This document shows positions 13,616 through 21,587 of a stretch of 21,687 bases of DNA, in pieces. How positions within the stretch are numbered: the first letter of the stretch is position 1; each line of letters opens with the position of its first letter. The notes beneath the pieces were generated by a model. It saw only the letters and a program-made list of their open reading frames with translations. It searched no databases and was not told the origin of the DNA. Source of the DNA: JBBDSV01 sp040904785 (lineage in GTDB: Bacteria > Actinomycetota > Nitriliruptoria > Nitriliruptorales > Nitriliruptoraceae); NCBI GenBank assembly GCA_040904785.1, contig JBBDSV010000077.1, forward strand, positions 1 to 21,687. Direction: 5' to 3'. The translations under genes were made by a program, and so were the position numbers.

Positions 13616-15475
13616 TCAGGCCTCGCCGTCGTCGTTGGCCCAGCTCGCTCGGCCGCGTCCCGATCGTTTCGCGTCGTACAGCGCGACGTCGGCACGGCGC
13701 AGCAAGCGAGCCAGTGAGTCGCGCTCCGGCGTACCGATCGCCATACCGATGCTGAGACCCACATTGATCGGCTCCGCGGCACCGTCGACCCGGATGGGTT
13801 CAGACACGAGTGCAATCAATCGCGCCGCGAGATCTTCGATCGCGTTCGGCTCACCCAGACCGCCGCACACGACGACGAACTCGTCGCCGCCGAAGCGCCC
13901 GACGATGTCCTCGCCTCGCAGCGCCCCCCGCATCCTGCGAGCGACGACGCGCAGCACCTCATCACCAATGGCGTGTCCGTCGGTGTCGTTGACCGGCTTG
14001 AACCCATCGAGATCGGCGACGAGTACGCCGATCCGGTCGCCGGGTTCGGACTCGAGGGCAGCTTCGATGTGCGACTCGATGGCCCGGCGGTTCGCGAGCC
14101 CGGTCAGCGCATCACGGTTCGCTTCCCGTTCGAGGCGCAACTCCGAGCGCTTGCGGTCAGTGACGTCGCGCAGGGTCACGACACGATCCGCAACCGAATC
14201 CCCCATCGCATCGATGACGACCGACATCCACCGCTGTTCGCCGTCACCTCCATGGATTCGAACGTCGGACGCTGCCGGGAGGTCTGCATCGTCAGCAAGC
14301 AGGCCCTCGACGACATCGCGATCGTCGGGGAGCACGATTGCCGACAAGGACGCACCACGCATCGAGTCGGGCGGCAACCCGAGTACCCGTTCCGCCGCCG
14401 GGCTGGCGTAGGACATCACCCAGCCGCTTTCGGGCGCCCGGCGGACCAGCAACAGCACGTCGCTCGTGTGCGCCACCATTGCGCTCAGTCGACGTTCCGA
14501 CGACACGGCGCGCTGCTGTGCCGCATCACGCGACCGTGACAATGCGTAGAGTCGAAACATCACGGCGGGTACGAGTACCGCCCATGCGACGCCGAGCGTC
14601 AACACCGACGGTTCGGTCCCTCGCAGCGACGACGCCACGAACACCAGCGGTGGACACGCCAGCGCCAGCCCCAAGGCGACGGTCCGGGCGACGGTCAGTC
14701 GGTCTGCTGGCGGGACGCGGCGCACGGTCAACGCACGCATCGACGGGTGCATGGCCGCGGCGCCGACGAGCAGATTGGCGATCGCACCGAACGCAGCTCG
14801 CGACCCGGCGTAGTGCGAACCGGCGTGTTCCGCTGCATCACGCAACGCGCCGAGCAGAAACGCGGCGAGAGCCGCCATGAGCGCGACAACGAGCACCGTC
14901 GTCGCATACCGCTCACCCCGCGGGATGCTGCGGATCGTACGTACGAGCAGGCCCATCACGCCGACGTACAGCAGTATCTGCAGGGCTCCGGCGACTTCGG
15001 TGCCACTGCCCGCCCAGCCGGGGACGGCAGCCGGGACGACACCGAGGTGCCAAATGAGGACGCCGCCGGCGAGCGCTACCACGAGGGCATCGAGGGTGCT
15101 GCCGACTTCGGAGCCACGCACCGCGCGGGTCGCATCGAACATCGCCGCGAAGATCAGCGCACCCGAGATGGCGGTCAACCAGGCATCGGCCGGCAGATTC
15201 GCGGTCATCTCCTGGCTGCGCGAGGCGACAAGGACCAGCACGTCGCCCATCGCGCTGCTGGCCATGCCAAGCGCGAGCAACAGCCACGGCCGACTGATCG
15301 CCGGCCGATACCGCGCGACACCGACGAGCAGACCCACGATTCCCGACAGCACGAGCACGAAACGCAGTTGCAGGGCGGGAATCGGCGCGAGCTGTGCGGT
15401 CACGACGGCCAGGGAACCACCGAGAACAATCATTACGACGCTCGCGACACCGTCGAGTCGTCGCGTGTCGCCCAT
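13616..15475 (-). CDS. Membrane diguanylate cyclase with PAS domain
   Basis: This 619-residue protein begins with about eight to nine membrane helices (about 8-313) of no recognised sensor family. A PAS domain follows (about 328-440, ending V-T-L-R-D-V-T-D-R-K), then a GGDEF domain (about 450-615) starting R-D-A-L-T-G-L-A-N-R-R. The active-site motif G-G-D-E-F is intact at 529-533, and the inhibitory I-site R-G-E-D lies at 520-523, five residues before it. It should make cyclic di-GMP from two GTP and be feedback-inhibited; no EAL domain is attached. I chose the ATG at 15475 because AAGGAG lies eleven bases upstream; the frame is open 22 codons further. It is convergent with the MerR gene and divergent from the VOC gene. 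Confidence 0.94.
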   Translation of the reverse strand: MGDTRRLDGVASVVMIVLGGSLAVVTAQLAPIPALQLRFVLVLSGIVGLLVGVARYRPAISRPWLLLALGMASSAMGDVLVLVASRSQEMTANLPADAWLTAISGALIFAAMFDATRAVRGSEVGSTLDALVVALAGGVLIWHLGVVPAAVPGWAGSGTEVAGALQILLYVGVMGLLVRTIRSIPRGERYATTVLVVALMAALAAFLLGALRDAAEHAGSHYAGSRAAFGAIANLLVGAAAMHPSMRALTVRRVPPADRLTVARTVALGLALACPPLVFVASSLRGTEPSVLTLGVAWAVLVPAVMFRLYALSRSRDAAQQRAVSSERRLSAMVAHTSDVLLLVRRAPESGWVMSYASPAAERVLGLPPDSMRGASLSAIVLPDDRDVVEGLLADDADLPAASDVRIHGGDGEQRWMSVVIDAMGDSVADRVVTLRDVTDRKRSELRLEREANRDALTGLANRRAIESHIEAALESEPGDRIGVLVADLDGFKPVNDTDGHAIGDEVLRVVARRMRGALRGEDIVGRFGGDEFVVVCGGLGEPNAIEDLAARLIALVSEPIRVDGAAEPINVGLSIGMAIGTPERDSLARLLRRADVALYDAKRSGRGRASWANDDGEA

Positions 15476-15536
15476 CGGGATGAACGCTCCTTCCGGCCGC
15501 AACGACGGTCGGTCCGAATACTCGACAACGCCACAC

Positions 15537-15598
15537 CGCACGTGCGAACATCAAACCATACGCGACCGAGCCGCCGGGATGGGCGCTGTGCGACAGCG
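15537..15598. promoter_or_regulatory. Two perfect palindromes between the cyclase and VOC genes
   Basis: CGCACGTGCG (15537-15546) is a 10-base perfect palindrome. CGCTGT-GCG-ACAGCG (15584-15598) is a 6-base inverted repeat around three bases, extendable by one wobble and one more pair on the right. Both lie in the 156-base divergent region, the second 34 bases before the VOC start, and may be operators. In GC-rich DNA one such palindrome could occur by chance. Confidence 0.3.
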
Positions 15599-15631
15599 TC
15601 GTCACCACCGTGTCCATGCATCGGAGTCCAG

Positions 15632-16060
15632 ATGCCGCATGTGAGCCTGATCACACTCGGCGTTGACGATCTTGCTCGATCGACGACGTTCTATCGCGCG
15701 CTCGGATGGCGCGTTTCTTCGACCTCGGTTGAAGGCGTGGTCGCGTTCCTGCTCGGTGGCGCCGTGCCGCTCGGTCTGTTCCCCCGCGACGCGCTCGCGG
15801 CCGAAGCGAACGTCGCGGTGGCCGCGAACGGCATGAACACTGCGTGTGCCTTCGCGATGAACCTTCCGTCCCCCGCTGAGGTCGACGAGATGTGCACGCG
15901 AGTCGAGACTGCCGGAGGCACGATCACGGCTCCGCCGTCGGTCGCGGACTGGGGCGGCTATAGCGCCTACGTGCGCGATCCGGACAACCACCTGTGGGAG
16001 ATCGTGCACAATCCGGGCTTCGAACTCGACAGCGACGGTCGCGTCGCGTTGCCCGAGTGA
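15632..16060 (+). CDS. VOC (glyoxalase/bleomycin-resistance fold) family protein
   Basis: This 142-residue single-domain protein has two beta-alpha-beta-beta-beta modules: the first starts S-L-I-T-L-G-V-D-D-L-A-R-S-T-T-F-Y-R-A-L-G-W and the second ends G-G-Y-S-A-Y-V-R-D-P-D-N-H-L-W-E-I-V. The Glu in L-W-E-I-V is the usual metal ligand of the second module. Members include glyoxalases, dioxygenases and drug-binding resistance proteins, and the sequence does not separate these. The ATG start has GGAG five bases upstream. It stands alone on the plus strand, divergent from the diguanylate cyclase and convergent with a flavin enzyme gene. Confidence 0.9.
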   Translation: MPHVSLITLGVDDLARSTTFYRALGWRVSSTSVEGVVAFLLGGAVPLGLFPRDALAAEANVAVAANGMNTACAFAMNLPSPAEVDEMCTRVETAGGTITAPPSVADWGGYSAYVRDPDNHLWEIVHNPGFELDSDGRVALPE

Positions 16061-16066
16061 AACCAG

Positions 16067-16080
16067 GCGTGCGGTCACGC
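16067..16080. terminator. Small hairpin at a convergent gene junction
   Basis: GCGTG (16067-16071), loop CGGT and CACGC (16076-16080) form a perfect five-base-pair stem between the VOC stop and the end of the minus-strand flavin enzyme gene. It is short and has no T tract. Position alone suggests a bidirectional terminator. Confidence 0.28.
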
Positions 16081-16575
16081 GGAGGCATGGACCGACATGT
16101 CGGCCGCGTACATGCGGTGCGGTCGTACCCACCAGGCGCGGGGCGCGGGATCCCACTCGTCCCATGCCGTCCCGTAGTGCTCGCGCGTGCGTGCGGCGAA
16201 GTCGGCATCGGTGCCCGAAAGATCCTCGGCAACTGCTTCGCCGTGGACGGTCACCACGAGCGATTCGCCGCGAACATGGGTGATCGAGACGACGGGATCA
16301 CGGTCGAGGTGACGTGTGCGCACCGCGGAGGCGTCCGTTCCGAAGTAGAGATGCCCGCGATGAAGGAAGGTGTCGACCGGCCCGGTGAAGGGTCGACCGT
16401 CGCTTGCGACCGTCGCAACCACGGCGACCTGCATCCCGGTATAGGCGGCGACGAGCGCGTCGGCGGTCAGCCGCGCAGCCGGCGTGTGAATCGCCACCAA
16501 GTGCCTGCCGGCCTGGGCGTAACTCGTGTCCAGCAGCTGCTGCAATCGCGCCAGATCCTCATCACGTTCGTTCAT
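16075..16575 (-). CDS. Pyridoxamine 5'-phosphate oxidase-like split-barrel protein
   Basis: This 166-residue protein has a helical N-terminal extension (about 1-28, with L-Q-Q-L-L-D) followed by a split beta-barrel: V-A-V-V-A-T-V-A-S-D-G-R-P-F-T-G-P-V, then H-L-Y-F-G-T-D and D-P-V-V-S-I-T-H. This pattern is typical of the PNPOx-like family, whose members bind FMN or F420 and reduce or oxidise small molecules. The W-W-V-R-P-H-R-M-Y near the C-terminus is also common there. The cofactor cannot be settled from sequence. I chose the ATG at 16575, preceded by GGAGAG; an in-frame GTG four codons earlier overlaps that site. Its neighbours are unrelated. Confidence 0.87.
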   Translation of the reverse strand: MNERDEDLARLQQLLDTSYAQAGRHLVAIHTPAARLTADALVAAYTGMQVAVVATVASDGRPFTGPVDTFLHRGHLYFGTDASAVRTRHLDRDPVVSITHVRGESLVVTVHGEAVAEDLSGTDADFAARTREHYGTAWDEWDPAPRAWWVRPHRMYAADMSVHASA

Positions 16576-16787
16576 CGTCTCTCCCACCAGCCGATTGCCG
16601 TCGTGCTGGCCTCACGCGGCCGCGCCGACCGTGACGCCGCCGTCCTCCCGAAGACGGCAAGCGTGCTGCCGCCGCGGCGAGTGTGCCGTTCACCTGCGAC
16701 ATGGCCGCCCGATCGGCGCCCTGCAACCGCACCGCCGTCGCGGGCGTCCAATGCACAGACTGGCCCACGAGGCAGGAAGGCACACGG

Positions 16788-17738
16788 ATGAACACCCAGC
16801 ATCGGGCTCGCACTCGGCGGCGCAGCGTGATCGTCGCTTCCGCACTCTTCACACTGCTCGCGCTGCTCGTCAGCGCGTGCGGCGGCGAGGACGCGGGAGA
16901 CTTCGACGGCGCCGAAATGTCGACGAGCGATTCGGCCGGCGCGATGCCGGCGCCGATGGAGGCCGAAGAACGCGCACTCGCCGACGACAGTGGCGGTAGC
17001 GATCCCATTCCACCGATCGAGCCGGGCGCTCCGACGGGACGACATGTTGTTCGCAGCGCGGACATCACCATCCGCGTCGACGAGCCGGATCGGGCTACGG
17101 ACACGGTCATCGCGATCGCCGAACGGGCCGGTGGATATGCCGCAACGATCGACGTGTCGAATGACGACGTGGGCCTGTCATACAGCTGGCTCACGCTCAG
17201 AGTGCCGACGGATCGACTGGAGGACGTGGTCGACGAGATCGCCGACGTCGGCGACGAGGTACCGCACTCCCGGATCGACGAGTACGACGTCACGATGGAA
17301 GTCGTGGACATCGACGCGCGACTGAGCAACCTGCGCGCCTTCGAGGACGAGTTGCTCCAGCTGCTGACCGAGGTCCGTGAATCCGAACCGGATGCCGAAG
17401 CGCTGCTCGCCGTCTTCTCGCGCATCCGGGAGGTGCGCGCCGAGATCGACCAGCTCGAGGCCCGCCAGACAGCGCTTGAGGACCAGATCGATTACGCGAC
17501 CATTCATGTCGGCATTGAGCAGCATCGCGCAGCCGCCGAGATCGCCTGGGATCCGGGCTCGACACTCCGCGACGCGTTCGCCGCAACCGTGCGATTGCTC
17601 ACCGTTGTGGTCGACGGCGTGATCTGGACGGTTGTCACCGTGCTCCCGATCGCCGTGGCAGTCCTCGCACTTCCGGCACTCGTCGGTGTCGTGGTATGGC
17701 GCCGGCGCAGACGCGCAACCCCTGGCGATGCCAACTGA
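16788..17738 (+). CDS. DUF4349 domain lipoprotein with C-terminal membrane helix
   Basis: This 316-residue protein starts with a twin-Arg-rich charged stretch and a hydrophobic helix ending in the lipobox V-S-A-C (Cys31), so it should be lipid-anchored outside the membrane. A flexible acidic linker (32-80) leads into a DUF4349 domain (about 85-290), with A-D-I-T-I-R-V and T-L-R-V-P-T-D-R-L-E-D-V-V. This region includes a predicted coiled coil (about 185-232) rich in Leu and Glu. A second membrane helix (about 277-307) precedes a terminal R-R-R-R-R, so both ends contact the membrane. The function of the family is unknown. The start has GGAAGG eight bases upstream. It is followed by a strong hairpin terminator. 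Confidence 0.9.
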   Translation: MNTQHRARTRRRSVIVASALFTLLALLVSACGGEDAGDFDGAEMSTSDSAGAMPAPMEAEERALADDSGGSDPIPPIEPGAPTGRHVVRSADITIRVDEPDRATDTVIAIAERAGGYAATIDVSNDDVGLSYSWLTLRVPTDRLEDVVDEIADVGDEVPHSRIDEYDVTMEVVDIDARLSNLRAFEDELLQLLTEVRESEPDAEALLAVFSRIREVRAEIDQLEARQTALEDQIDYATIHVGIEQHRAAAEIAWDPGSTLRDAFAATVRLLTVVVDGVIWTVVTVLPIAVAVLALPALVGVVVWRRRRRATPGDAN

Positions 17739-17752
17739 CGACGGAAGACAAC

Positions 17753-17784
17753 GTGAGGGTCCGGCGTCATCGCCGGGCCCTCAC
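17753..17784. terminator. Strong hairpin terminator between convergent genes
   Basis: GTGAGGGTCCGGC (17753-17765) pairs with GCCGGGCCCTCAC (17772-17784) around a six-base loop: a 13-base-pair stem with one T-G wobble. It lies between the stops of two convergent genes and is nearly symmetric, so it can serve both. The lack of a T tract is common in GC-rich actinobacteria. Confidence 0.75.
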
Positions 17785-17791
17785 ATGTTGG

Positions 17792-18193
17792 TCACACGGC
17801 AGTGCGACGATGCAGTCGGATGAGCGCCATCGCTCCCACGATCAGCGGTGCTGCGACCATCGCGACAAACAACGGGACCCCGATCGCCTGCGGCAATGCG
17901 AAGCCAGTGCACACGGCGTCACCGACTCCGGGTCCGACACTGCCATCCAGGCCGCTCGAGGCGGTCGACACGCATGTTCGAGCGGCGGTGACCGCGATCA
18001 CCAGCGGTAGCGCGGTCCCGCCCGGCCACACCATCGTGAGCAGCGCGCGTTCGCCAGTCGTCCACCCGCGCCGCGTCCAGACGAGGCCGACACCGATGAC
18101 CCACGCGAGCGGTGCGGCGATCCCGAGAAGCGGTAATGCAACCGTCGTTCCGATGGTGGTGAGAAAGACGGCGAGAATGTGGCCGAACCGCAT
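17792..18193 (-). CDS. Small multi-pass membrane protein, unknown function
   Basis: This 133-residue protein has about four hydrophobic helices (roughly 5-22, 25-42, 53-72 and 100-125), with positive charges after helix 2 (R-R-G-W) and at the end (H-R-R). The loop between the last two helices is Gly/Ser-rich and contains two cysteines (near 75 and 96) that could form an outside disulfide. I do not recognise the family. I use the ATG start, with a GTG directly before it as alternative. It follows another small membrane protein gene on the same strand by 49 bases, downstream of the metal-binding lipoprotein, so the three may be cotranscribed. It ends at the shared hairpin terminator. Confidence 0.7.
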   Translation of the reverse strand: MRFGHILAVFLTTIGTTVALPLLGIAAPLAWVIGVGLVWTRRGWTTGERALLTMVWPGGTALPLVIAVTAARTCVSTASSGLDGSVGPGVGDAVCTGFALPQAIGVPLFVAMVAAPLIVGAMALIRLHRRTAV

Positions 18194-18242
18194 CACGCCA
18201 CCCCGGTCGTGGCGCGGCGTTGCCAGTCAGACGAGGCGCGTG

Positions 18243-18536
18243 TCACGCCACCCAACCCAGAAAGCGTTCACCCAAGGTGAGGAACCCGAACCACACCGCG
18301 AGCGTGCCGACCGGCACCGCAAGGGTTGCAACGGGTCGGGAACGTCCGACGCGCCAGATAGTCACCAGCCCGGCCGCCCAGAAGGCGGCAATGACTGCCA
18401 ACGCCCACGCGGGCGCGACCAGTCCGCTGGCCGATAGCGGAAACACCCCGATGCCGAACTGGAGCACGAGTGCGATCCAGCGCGCAGCAGGCAAGCTGCT
18501 CGGCGTAGGGGAAGCGGATGGCGATGTCGACGACAT
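18243..18536 (-). CDS. Small three-helix membrane protein, unknown function
   Basis: This 97-residue protein has a Ser/Pro/Thr-rich N-terminus (1-17) and three hydrophobic helices (about 18-36, 41-62 and 69-88), with R-V-G-R-S-R between helices 2 and 3. I do not recognise a family. The ATG start has GGAG six bases upstream, supporting it as a real gene. It begins 73 bases after the metal-binding lipoprotein stop and is followed by another small membrane protein. A role in metal uptake is possible from position only, since neither protein looks like an ABC permease (too short) and no ATPase is near. Confidence 0.72.
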   Translation of the reverse strand: MSSTSPSASPTPSSLPAARWIALVLQFGIGVFPLSASGLVAPAWALAVIAAFWAAGLVTIWRVGRSRPVATLAVPVGTLAVWFGFLTLGERFLGWVA

Positions 18537-18609
18537 GGGATGCTCCGGTCGGGGTCGTGGACGTGAGACGTCGCAGACCGAGAGCGGGTTGCGTAGCGCT
18601 CACTCGTGA

Positions 18610-19671
18610 TCAGCCTACGGCGCCAAGCGCCTCGGCGATCGTGTTCGCGGTCGTTTCGAGCAGCCCGAGATAGGTATCGGCGGCAGTGCCAGGCGGCGTC
18701 AGCGCGTCCGTGTCGAGCGCAACGACCTCGACCTGCCTGCCGGTGCGGTCGGTCACCTCGCGGGCGAGCTGTTCAGGACCGTCGGCGGCGTCTGTGCGCT
18801 CCACAAAAATGACGCGCACGTCTGCGGCAGCAACCTGCTCGATCAGCGCGGCGAATGCTCGCGCATCCGGCGCCACGTGCGTAGACGCGCCGGGGACAAC
18901 TGTTCCGAGCACGGTGAGGTCATAGCGCGCCGCGAGATAGCCGAGGGAATCGTGGTTCGTGACGAGAACCCGGCGCTGGCGCGGGATCGATCCAAACGTC
19001 GCCTCGAGTTCGTCGTGCAGCGCGCGCAGTTTGGCGGCGTATGCCTCACCGTCGGCACTCCACGCGGCTCCATCACGGACCGTGTCCGCATCGGCAAGCG
19101 CTGCGGCGAGCAACTCGGCACCTTGCGTCATACGGACGGGATCGAACCACACGTGCGGGTCGAGCGGACCATGATCATGTTCGTCGTGATCATCCTCCGC
19201 ATCGTGGTCATCGTCGGCGCCGTCGTCGTCGTGCTCGCCACCGTCGAAGGGAATCGGGTCGAGCTTGTCGGCCAACGTGAACACCGTGGCGCCGTCGGCT
19301 GCTGCCGCTGCGATGATCGACTCGAGACCATCCTCCAGTTGCAGTCCATTGGCGACAACGAGGTCGGCCTCACGCATCGCGACACCGACCGCAGCCGAAG
19401 GCTCGAAACCGTGCGGATCGACACCGGCCGGGATGACGACCTCGACGTCCGCGTGGTCCCCGGCAATCGACCGCACGATGTCGCCGAGGATGCTCGTGGT
19501 CGCAACGACGCGCATCGGTTCGCTCGCTGCGCCCTCGGGTCCGCTCCTGTCGGCACCGGCCTCGCCATCGGTCCCCGCTAACGGTGCGTCGAGCGTCGGC
19601 GCCGTACATCCCACAAGCAGTATCACCAGCAGCACGAGGCGGACAACCCGCGCCCGCGTCGATGCGTTCAT
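18610..19671 (-). CDS. ZnuA-type metal ABC transporter substrate-binding lipoprotein
   Basis: This 353-residue cluster A-I binding protein has a lipobox L-V-G-C (Cys22) after a hydrophobic signal. Metal ligands are visible as H87 (D-P-H-G-F-E-P-S), H173 (D-P-H-V-W-F-D-P), H240 (T-N-H-D-S-L-G-Y) and D320 or D322 near the end. A His/Asp-rich loop (147-168) between the first and second ligand is the hallmark of zinc-binding ZnuA proteins, though manganese remains possible. The ATG start has GGAG five bases upstream; the longer open frame beyond it has no signal peptide. No ATPase or permease gene accompanies it in the window. A promoter with an overlapping operator-like dyad lies upstream, fitting Zur-type control, which is inference. 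Confidence 0.92.
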   Translation of the reverse strand: MNASTRARVVRLVLLVILLVGCTAPTLDAPLAGTDGEAGADRSGPEGAASEPMRVVATTSILGDIVRSIAGDHADVEVVIPAGVDPHGFEPSAAVGVAMREADLVVANGLQLEDGLESIIAAAAADGATVFTLADKLDPIPFDGGEHDDDGADDDHDAEDDHDEHDHGPLDPHVWFDPVRMTQGAELLAAALADADTVRDGAAWSADGEAYAAKLRALHDELEATFGSIPRQRRVLVTNHDSLGYLAARYDLTVLGTVVPGASTHVAPDARAFAALIEQVAAADVRVIFVERTDAADGPEQLAREVTDRTGRQVEVVALDTDALTPPGTAADTYLGLLETTANTIAEALGAVG

Positions 19672-19720
19672 GCGTTCTCCGTACCGCGGCACCGCGCTCA
19701 CACGAGCCGGCGACCGGATC

Positions 19721-19758
19721 ACTATATAGGAATCGTTCCGAGAATCACAACCGATTCC
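19721..19758 (-). promoter_or_regulatory. Promoter with overlapping operator dyads for the metal-binding lipoprotein
   Basis: On the minus strand a -35 TTGTGA (19750-19745) and a -10 TATAGT (19726-19721) are 18 bases apart, about 50 bases before the start codon. The dyad GGAA-CGA-TTCC (19739-19729) lies in the spacer against the -10. A wider perfect repeat, GGAATCG (19729-19735) with CGATTCC (19752-19758), embraces the promoter. The inner site has the A-A-T-x-x-T-T core of actinobacterial Zur boxes but matches only about half of that consensus. The AT-rich TATATA is exceptional in this window. Confidence 0.5.
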
Positions 19759-19828
19759 GACGCGGGCGAGGACGTGGGATCACCGTGCCCCGAGCCCGCG
19801 TGACCTCAACGCCCCAGCATGAATCCAT

Positions 19829-21502
19829 TCACGTGCGACCAAGCGGAACGACACGGTTGCCCCACAGCATGTCGACCCAATCCGCCCGCACGGATCGGTC
19901 GACATGGCAATCAACGACGATCGGACCCGTGATCGGTTCAGCGAGCCGACGGGCGAGATTGTCGAGGTCCGCGACGGAATCGATCGTCATCGCTTCGGCG
20001 CCGAGCGCCTGCGCTACCGCAACGAGGTCGGGTGGCGCGATCTCGGCAACCTCGGTGGACAGCCCCACGAGCGACAAGTAGTGGACCTCTGCGCCGAGCG
20101 CCTGGTCATTGCTGATCAGCACGACAAGCGGCACGTGGTAGCGCGCTGCGGTGTCCAGGTCTGCCAGAGCCATCAGATGCGCGGCGTCGCCGACGCAGTT
20201 GACCACCAACGCGTCGGGACGCCCGATCGCCGCGCCGATTGCGGCGCCGAGACTCAGACCGATGCCGCCGGCCCCACCGACATACGACGTCTGCATGAAG
20301 TCCTGCGGTTGCCGAACCTGGAGGTGGGTGACCCAGAACGCGGAGTTGTTGCCGCCGTCGACCACCACCACCCGCTCGGGTGGGAGCAGCGCGTCCACCG
20401 CCAACGCCAAGGTTCTCGGGTCGATGGCGCCATGGCGTGTGCTGTCGGAGAACGTCGTCGCCGGGGAGAACTCCGCGAGTTGCCGACGGACCGCAGGCGT
20501 GCGGTATCCGCGGTGCGTGTGGCCGCGCGCTTCGAGCTCGGCCACGAGTGCTTCGGCCGTCAGCCGCGCATCGCCAACAACGGCGAGTTCGGGGTCTACG
20601 TCGACGTGCAGTCCGTGTGCGCCGTCCGCCACATCGACGTGCACGAGGCGGGCCTTCGGGAACAGCGTCCGGTCGAATGTCGTGAAGCGATTGAGTGACG
20701 CGCCGAATGCCAGGACACAGTCGGCGCCACGCAGCAGATCGGCCGCGACGGGCGACACATATGTGCCCGACGTACCGATCGCGTACGGGTCGCCGGCGAA
20801 CAAGGCGGGCGCGCGCAATGTCGTCGCCAACAGCGCACCGATGCGCTCTGCCAACGCAATCAGTGCTGGGCCGGCTTCCGAGACAACCGCACCGCGTCCA
20901 GCGAGGACGACGGGCCGGGAGACCATCCACGTCGCCTCGAGCAGATCAGCCACGTTCCTGATCGCCGCATCGTCCGGCACCATGACGTCGAGCTCGACAG
21001 CGGCCTCGGCATCGCGCTCGACCGGATGCGTGACTTCGTCCATGAAGACGGTGGGCAGACTCAACACCGTGGCCACACCGGCATCGGCGGCGCGGAATGC
21101 GCGCGCCACATCGGTCAGCGTGTCGGCAGGCGTGCCGGGCTGGACACAGTGGATGTTCATTGCCGCGCACACGTCGGGGTGCGAAAGATCCTTGGGCCCG
21201 CCGATACCCGTCCCGACAATCACAACGACGCCCGAACCGAAGCGGCTCGCAGTGTTGACCGCGGTCAACGCATTCGTGAACCCCGGCCCCCCAGTAACCG
21301 CAGCGATGGCCGTCCGTCCGGTCGCGCGCGAGAAGCCATCGGCCATCGCGACCGCCTGGTTCTCGTGACGTGCCCCGTAGTAGTCGATGCCGCGTTCACG
21401 GCACGCGACAACCAGCTTGGCGATGTCGTCGCCGAGGTAGCCGAAGATCGCAGTGATGCCGTGGCGCGCGATCGCTTCGGCGACGGCTTCATAGAGGTAC
21501 AT
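19829..21502 (-). CDS. ThDP-dependent acetolactate synthase-like enzyme
   Basis: This 557-residue protein has the three-domain layout of the acetolactate synthase/benzoylformate decarboxylase superfamily. The N-terminal pyrimidine domain (about 1-165) has the activating Glu47 in R-H-E-N-Q-A-V-A-M-A. The central Rossmann-like domain (about 180-320) contains P-V-V-L-A-G-R-G-A. The C-terminal pyrophosphate domain (about 365-530) has a magnesium site G-D-A (438-440), 24 residues, then N-D (465-466), where the textbook motif is G-D-G and N-N. The later A-E-V-H pattern occurs in a poorly characterised clade of such enzymes. It probably decarboxylates or ligates a 2-oxo acid; the substrate is unknown and no ilv or pathway gene is near. 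The ATG start is preceded by GGAGG about ten bases upstream; upstream in-frame codons do not look like protein. Confidence 0.9.
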   Translation of the reverse strand: MYLYEAVAEAIARHGITAIFGYLGDDIAKLVVACRERGIDYYGARHENQAVAMADGFSRATGRTAIAAVTGGPGFTNALTAVNTASRFGSGVVVIVGTGIGGPKDLSHPDVCAAMNIHCVQPGTPADTLTDVARAFRAADAGVATVLSLPTVFMDEVTHPVERDAEAAVELDVMVPDDAAIRNVADLLEATWMVSRPVVLAGRGAVVSEAGPALIALAERIGALLATTLRAPALFAGDPYAIGTSGTYVSPVAADLLRGADCVLAFGASLNRFTTFDRTLFPKARLVHVDVADGAHGLHVDVDPELAVVGDARLTAEALVAELEARGHTHRGYRTPAVRRQLAEFSPATTFSDSTRHGAIDPRTLALAVDALLPPERVVVVDGGNNSAFWVTHLQVRQPQDFMQTSYVGGAGGIGLSLGAAIGAAIGRPDALVVNCVGDAAHLMALADLDTAARYHVPLVVLISNDQALGAEVHYLSLVGLSTEVAEIAPPDLVAVAQALGAEAMTIDSVADLDNLARRLAEPITGPIVVDCHVDRSVRADWVDMLWGNRVVPLGRT

Positions 21503-21587
21503 CAGGGCCCCCTCCAAGGTGACATCACCACGCGCGTGACACATGTGATCCGACATCCTCGCACGTCGCGCCGAACACTGCGGCACG

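Noticed and set aside
14747..15631. Long plus-strand extension upstream of the VOC gene, opposite the cyclase N-terminus
   Set aside because: The VOC domain starts at 15632 with a ribosome binding site; the upstream part is Arg/Glu/His-rich and mirrors the cyclase's membrane helices.
18571..18602. GAGCG/CGCTC inverted repeat just after the ZnuA-type gene, considered as a terminator
   Set aside because: Only five base pairs around a ten-base loop with no T tract; not supported enough to list.
20022..20190. G-D-A and N-D in place of G-D-G and N-N in the ThDP site, considered as a dead or novel enzyme
   Set aside because: Asp can still ligand magnesium, the 24-residue spacing is normal, and I recall the same N-D with a following A-E-x-H in other acetolactate-synthase-like proteins, so it is a clade trait rather than decay.
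21540..21547. CACATGTG palindrome 37 bases upstream of the ThDP enzyme start
   Set aside because: Only eight bases and not extendable; expected by chance at this frequency.
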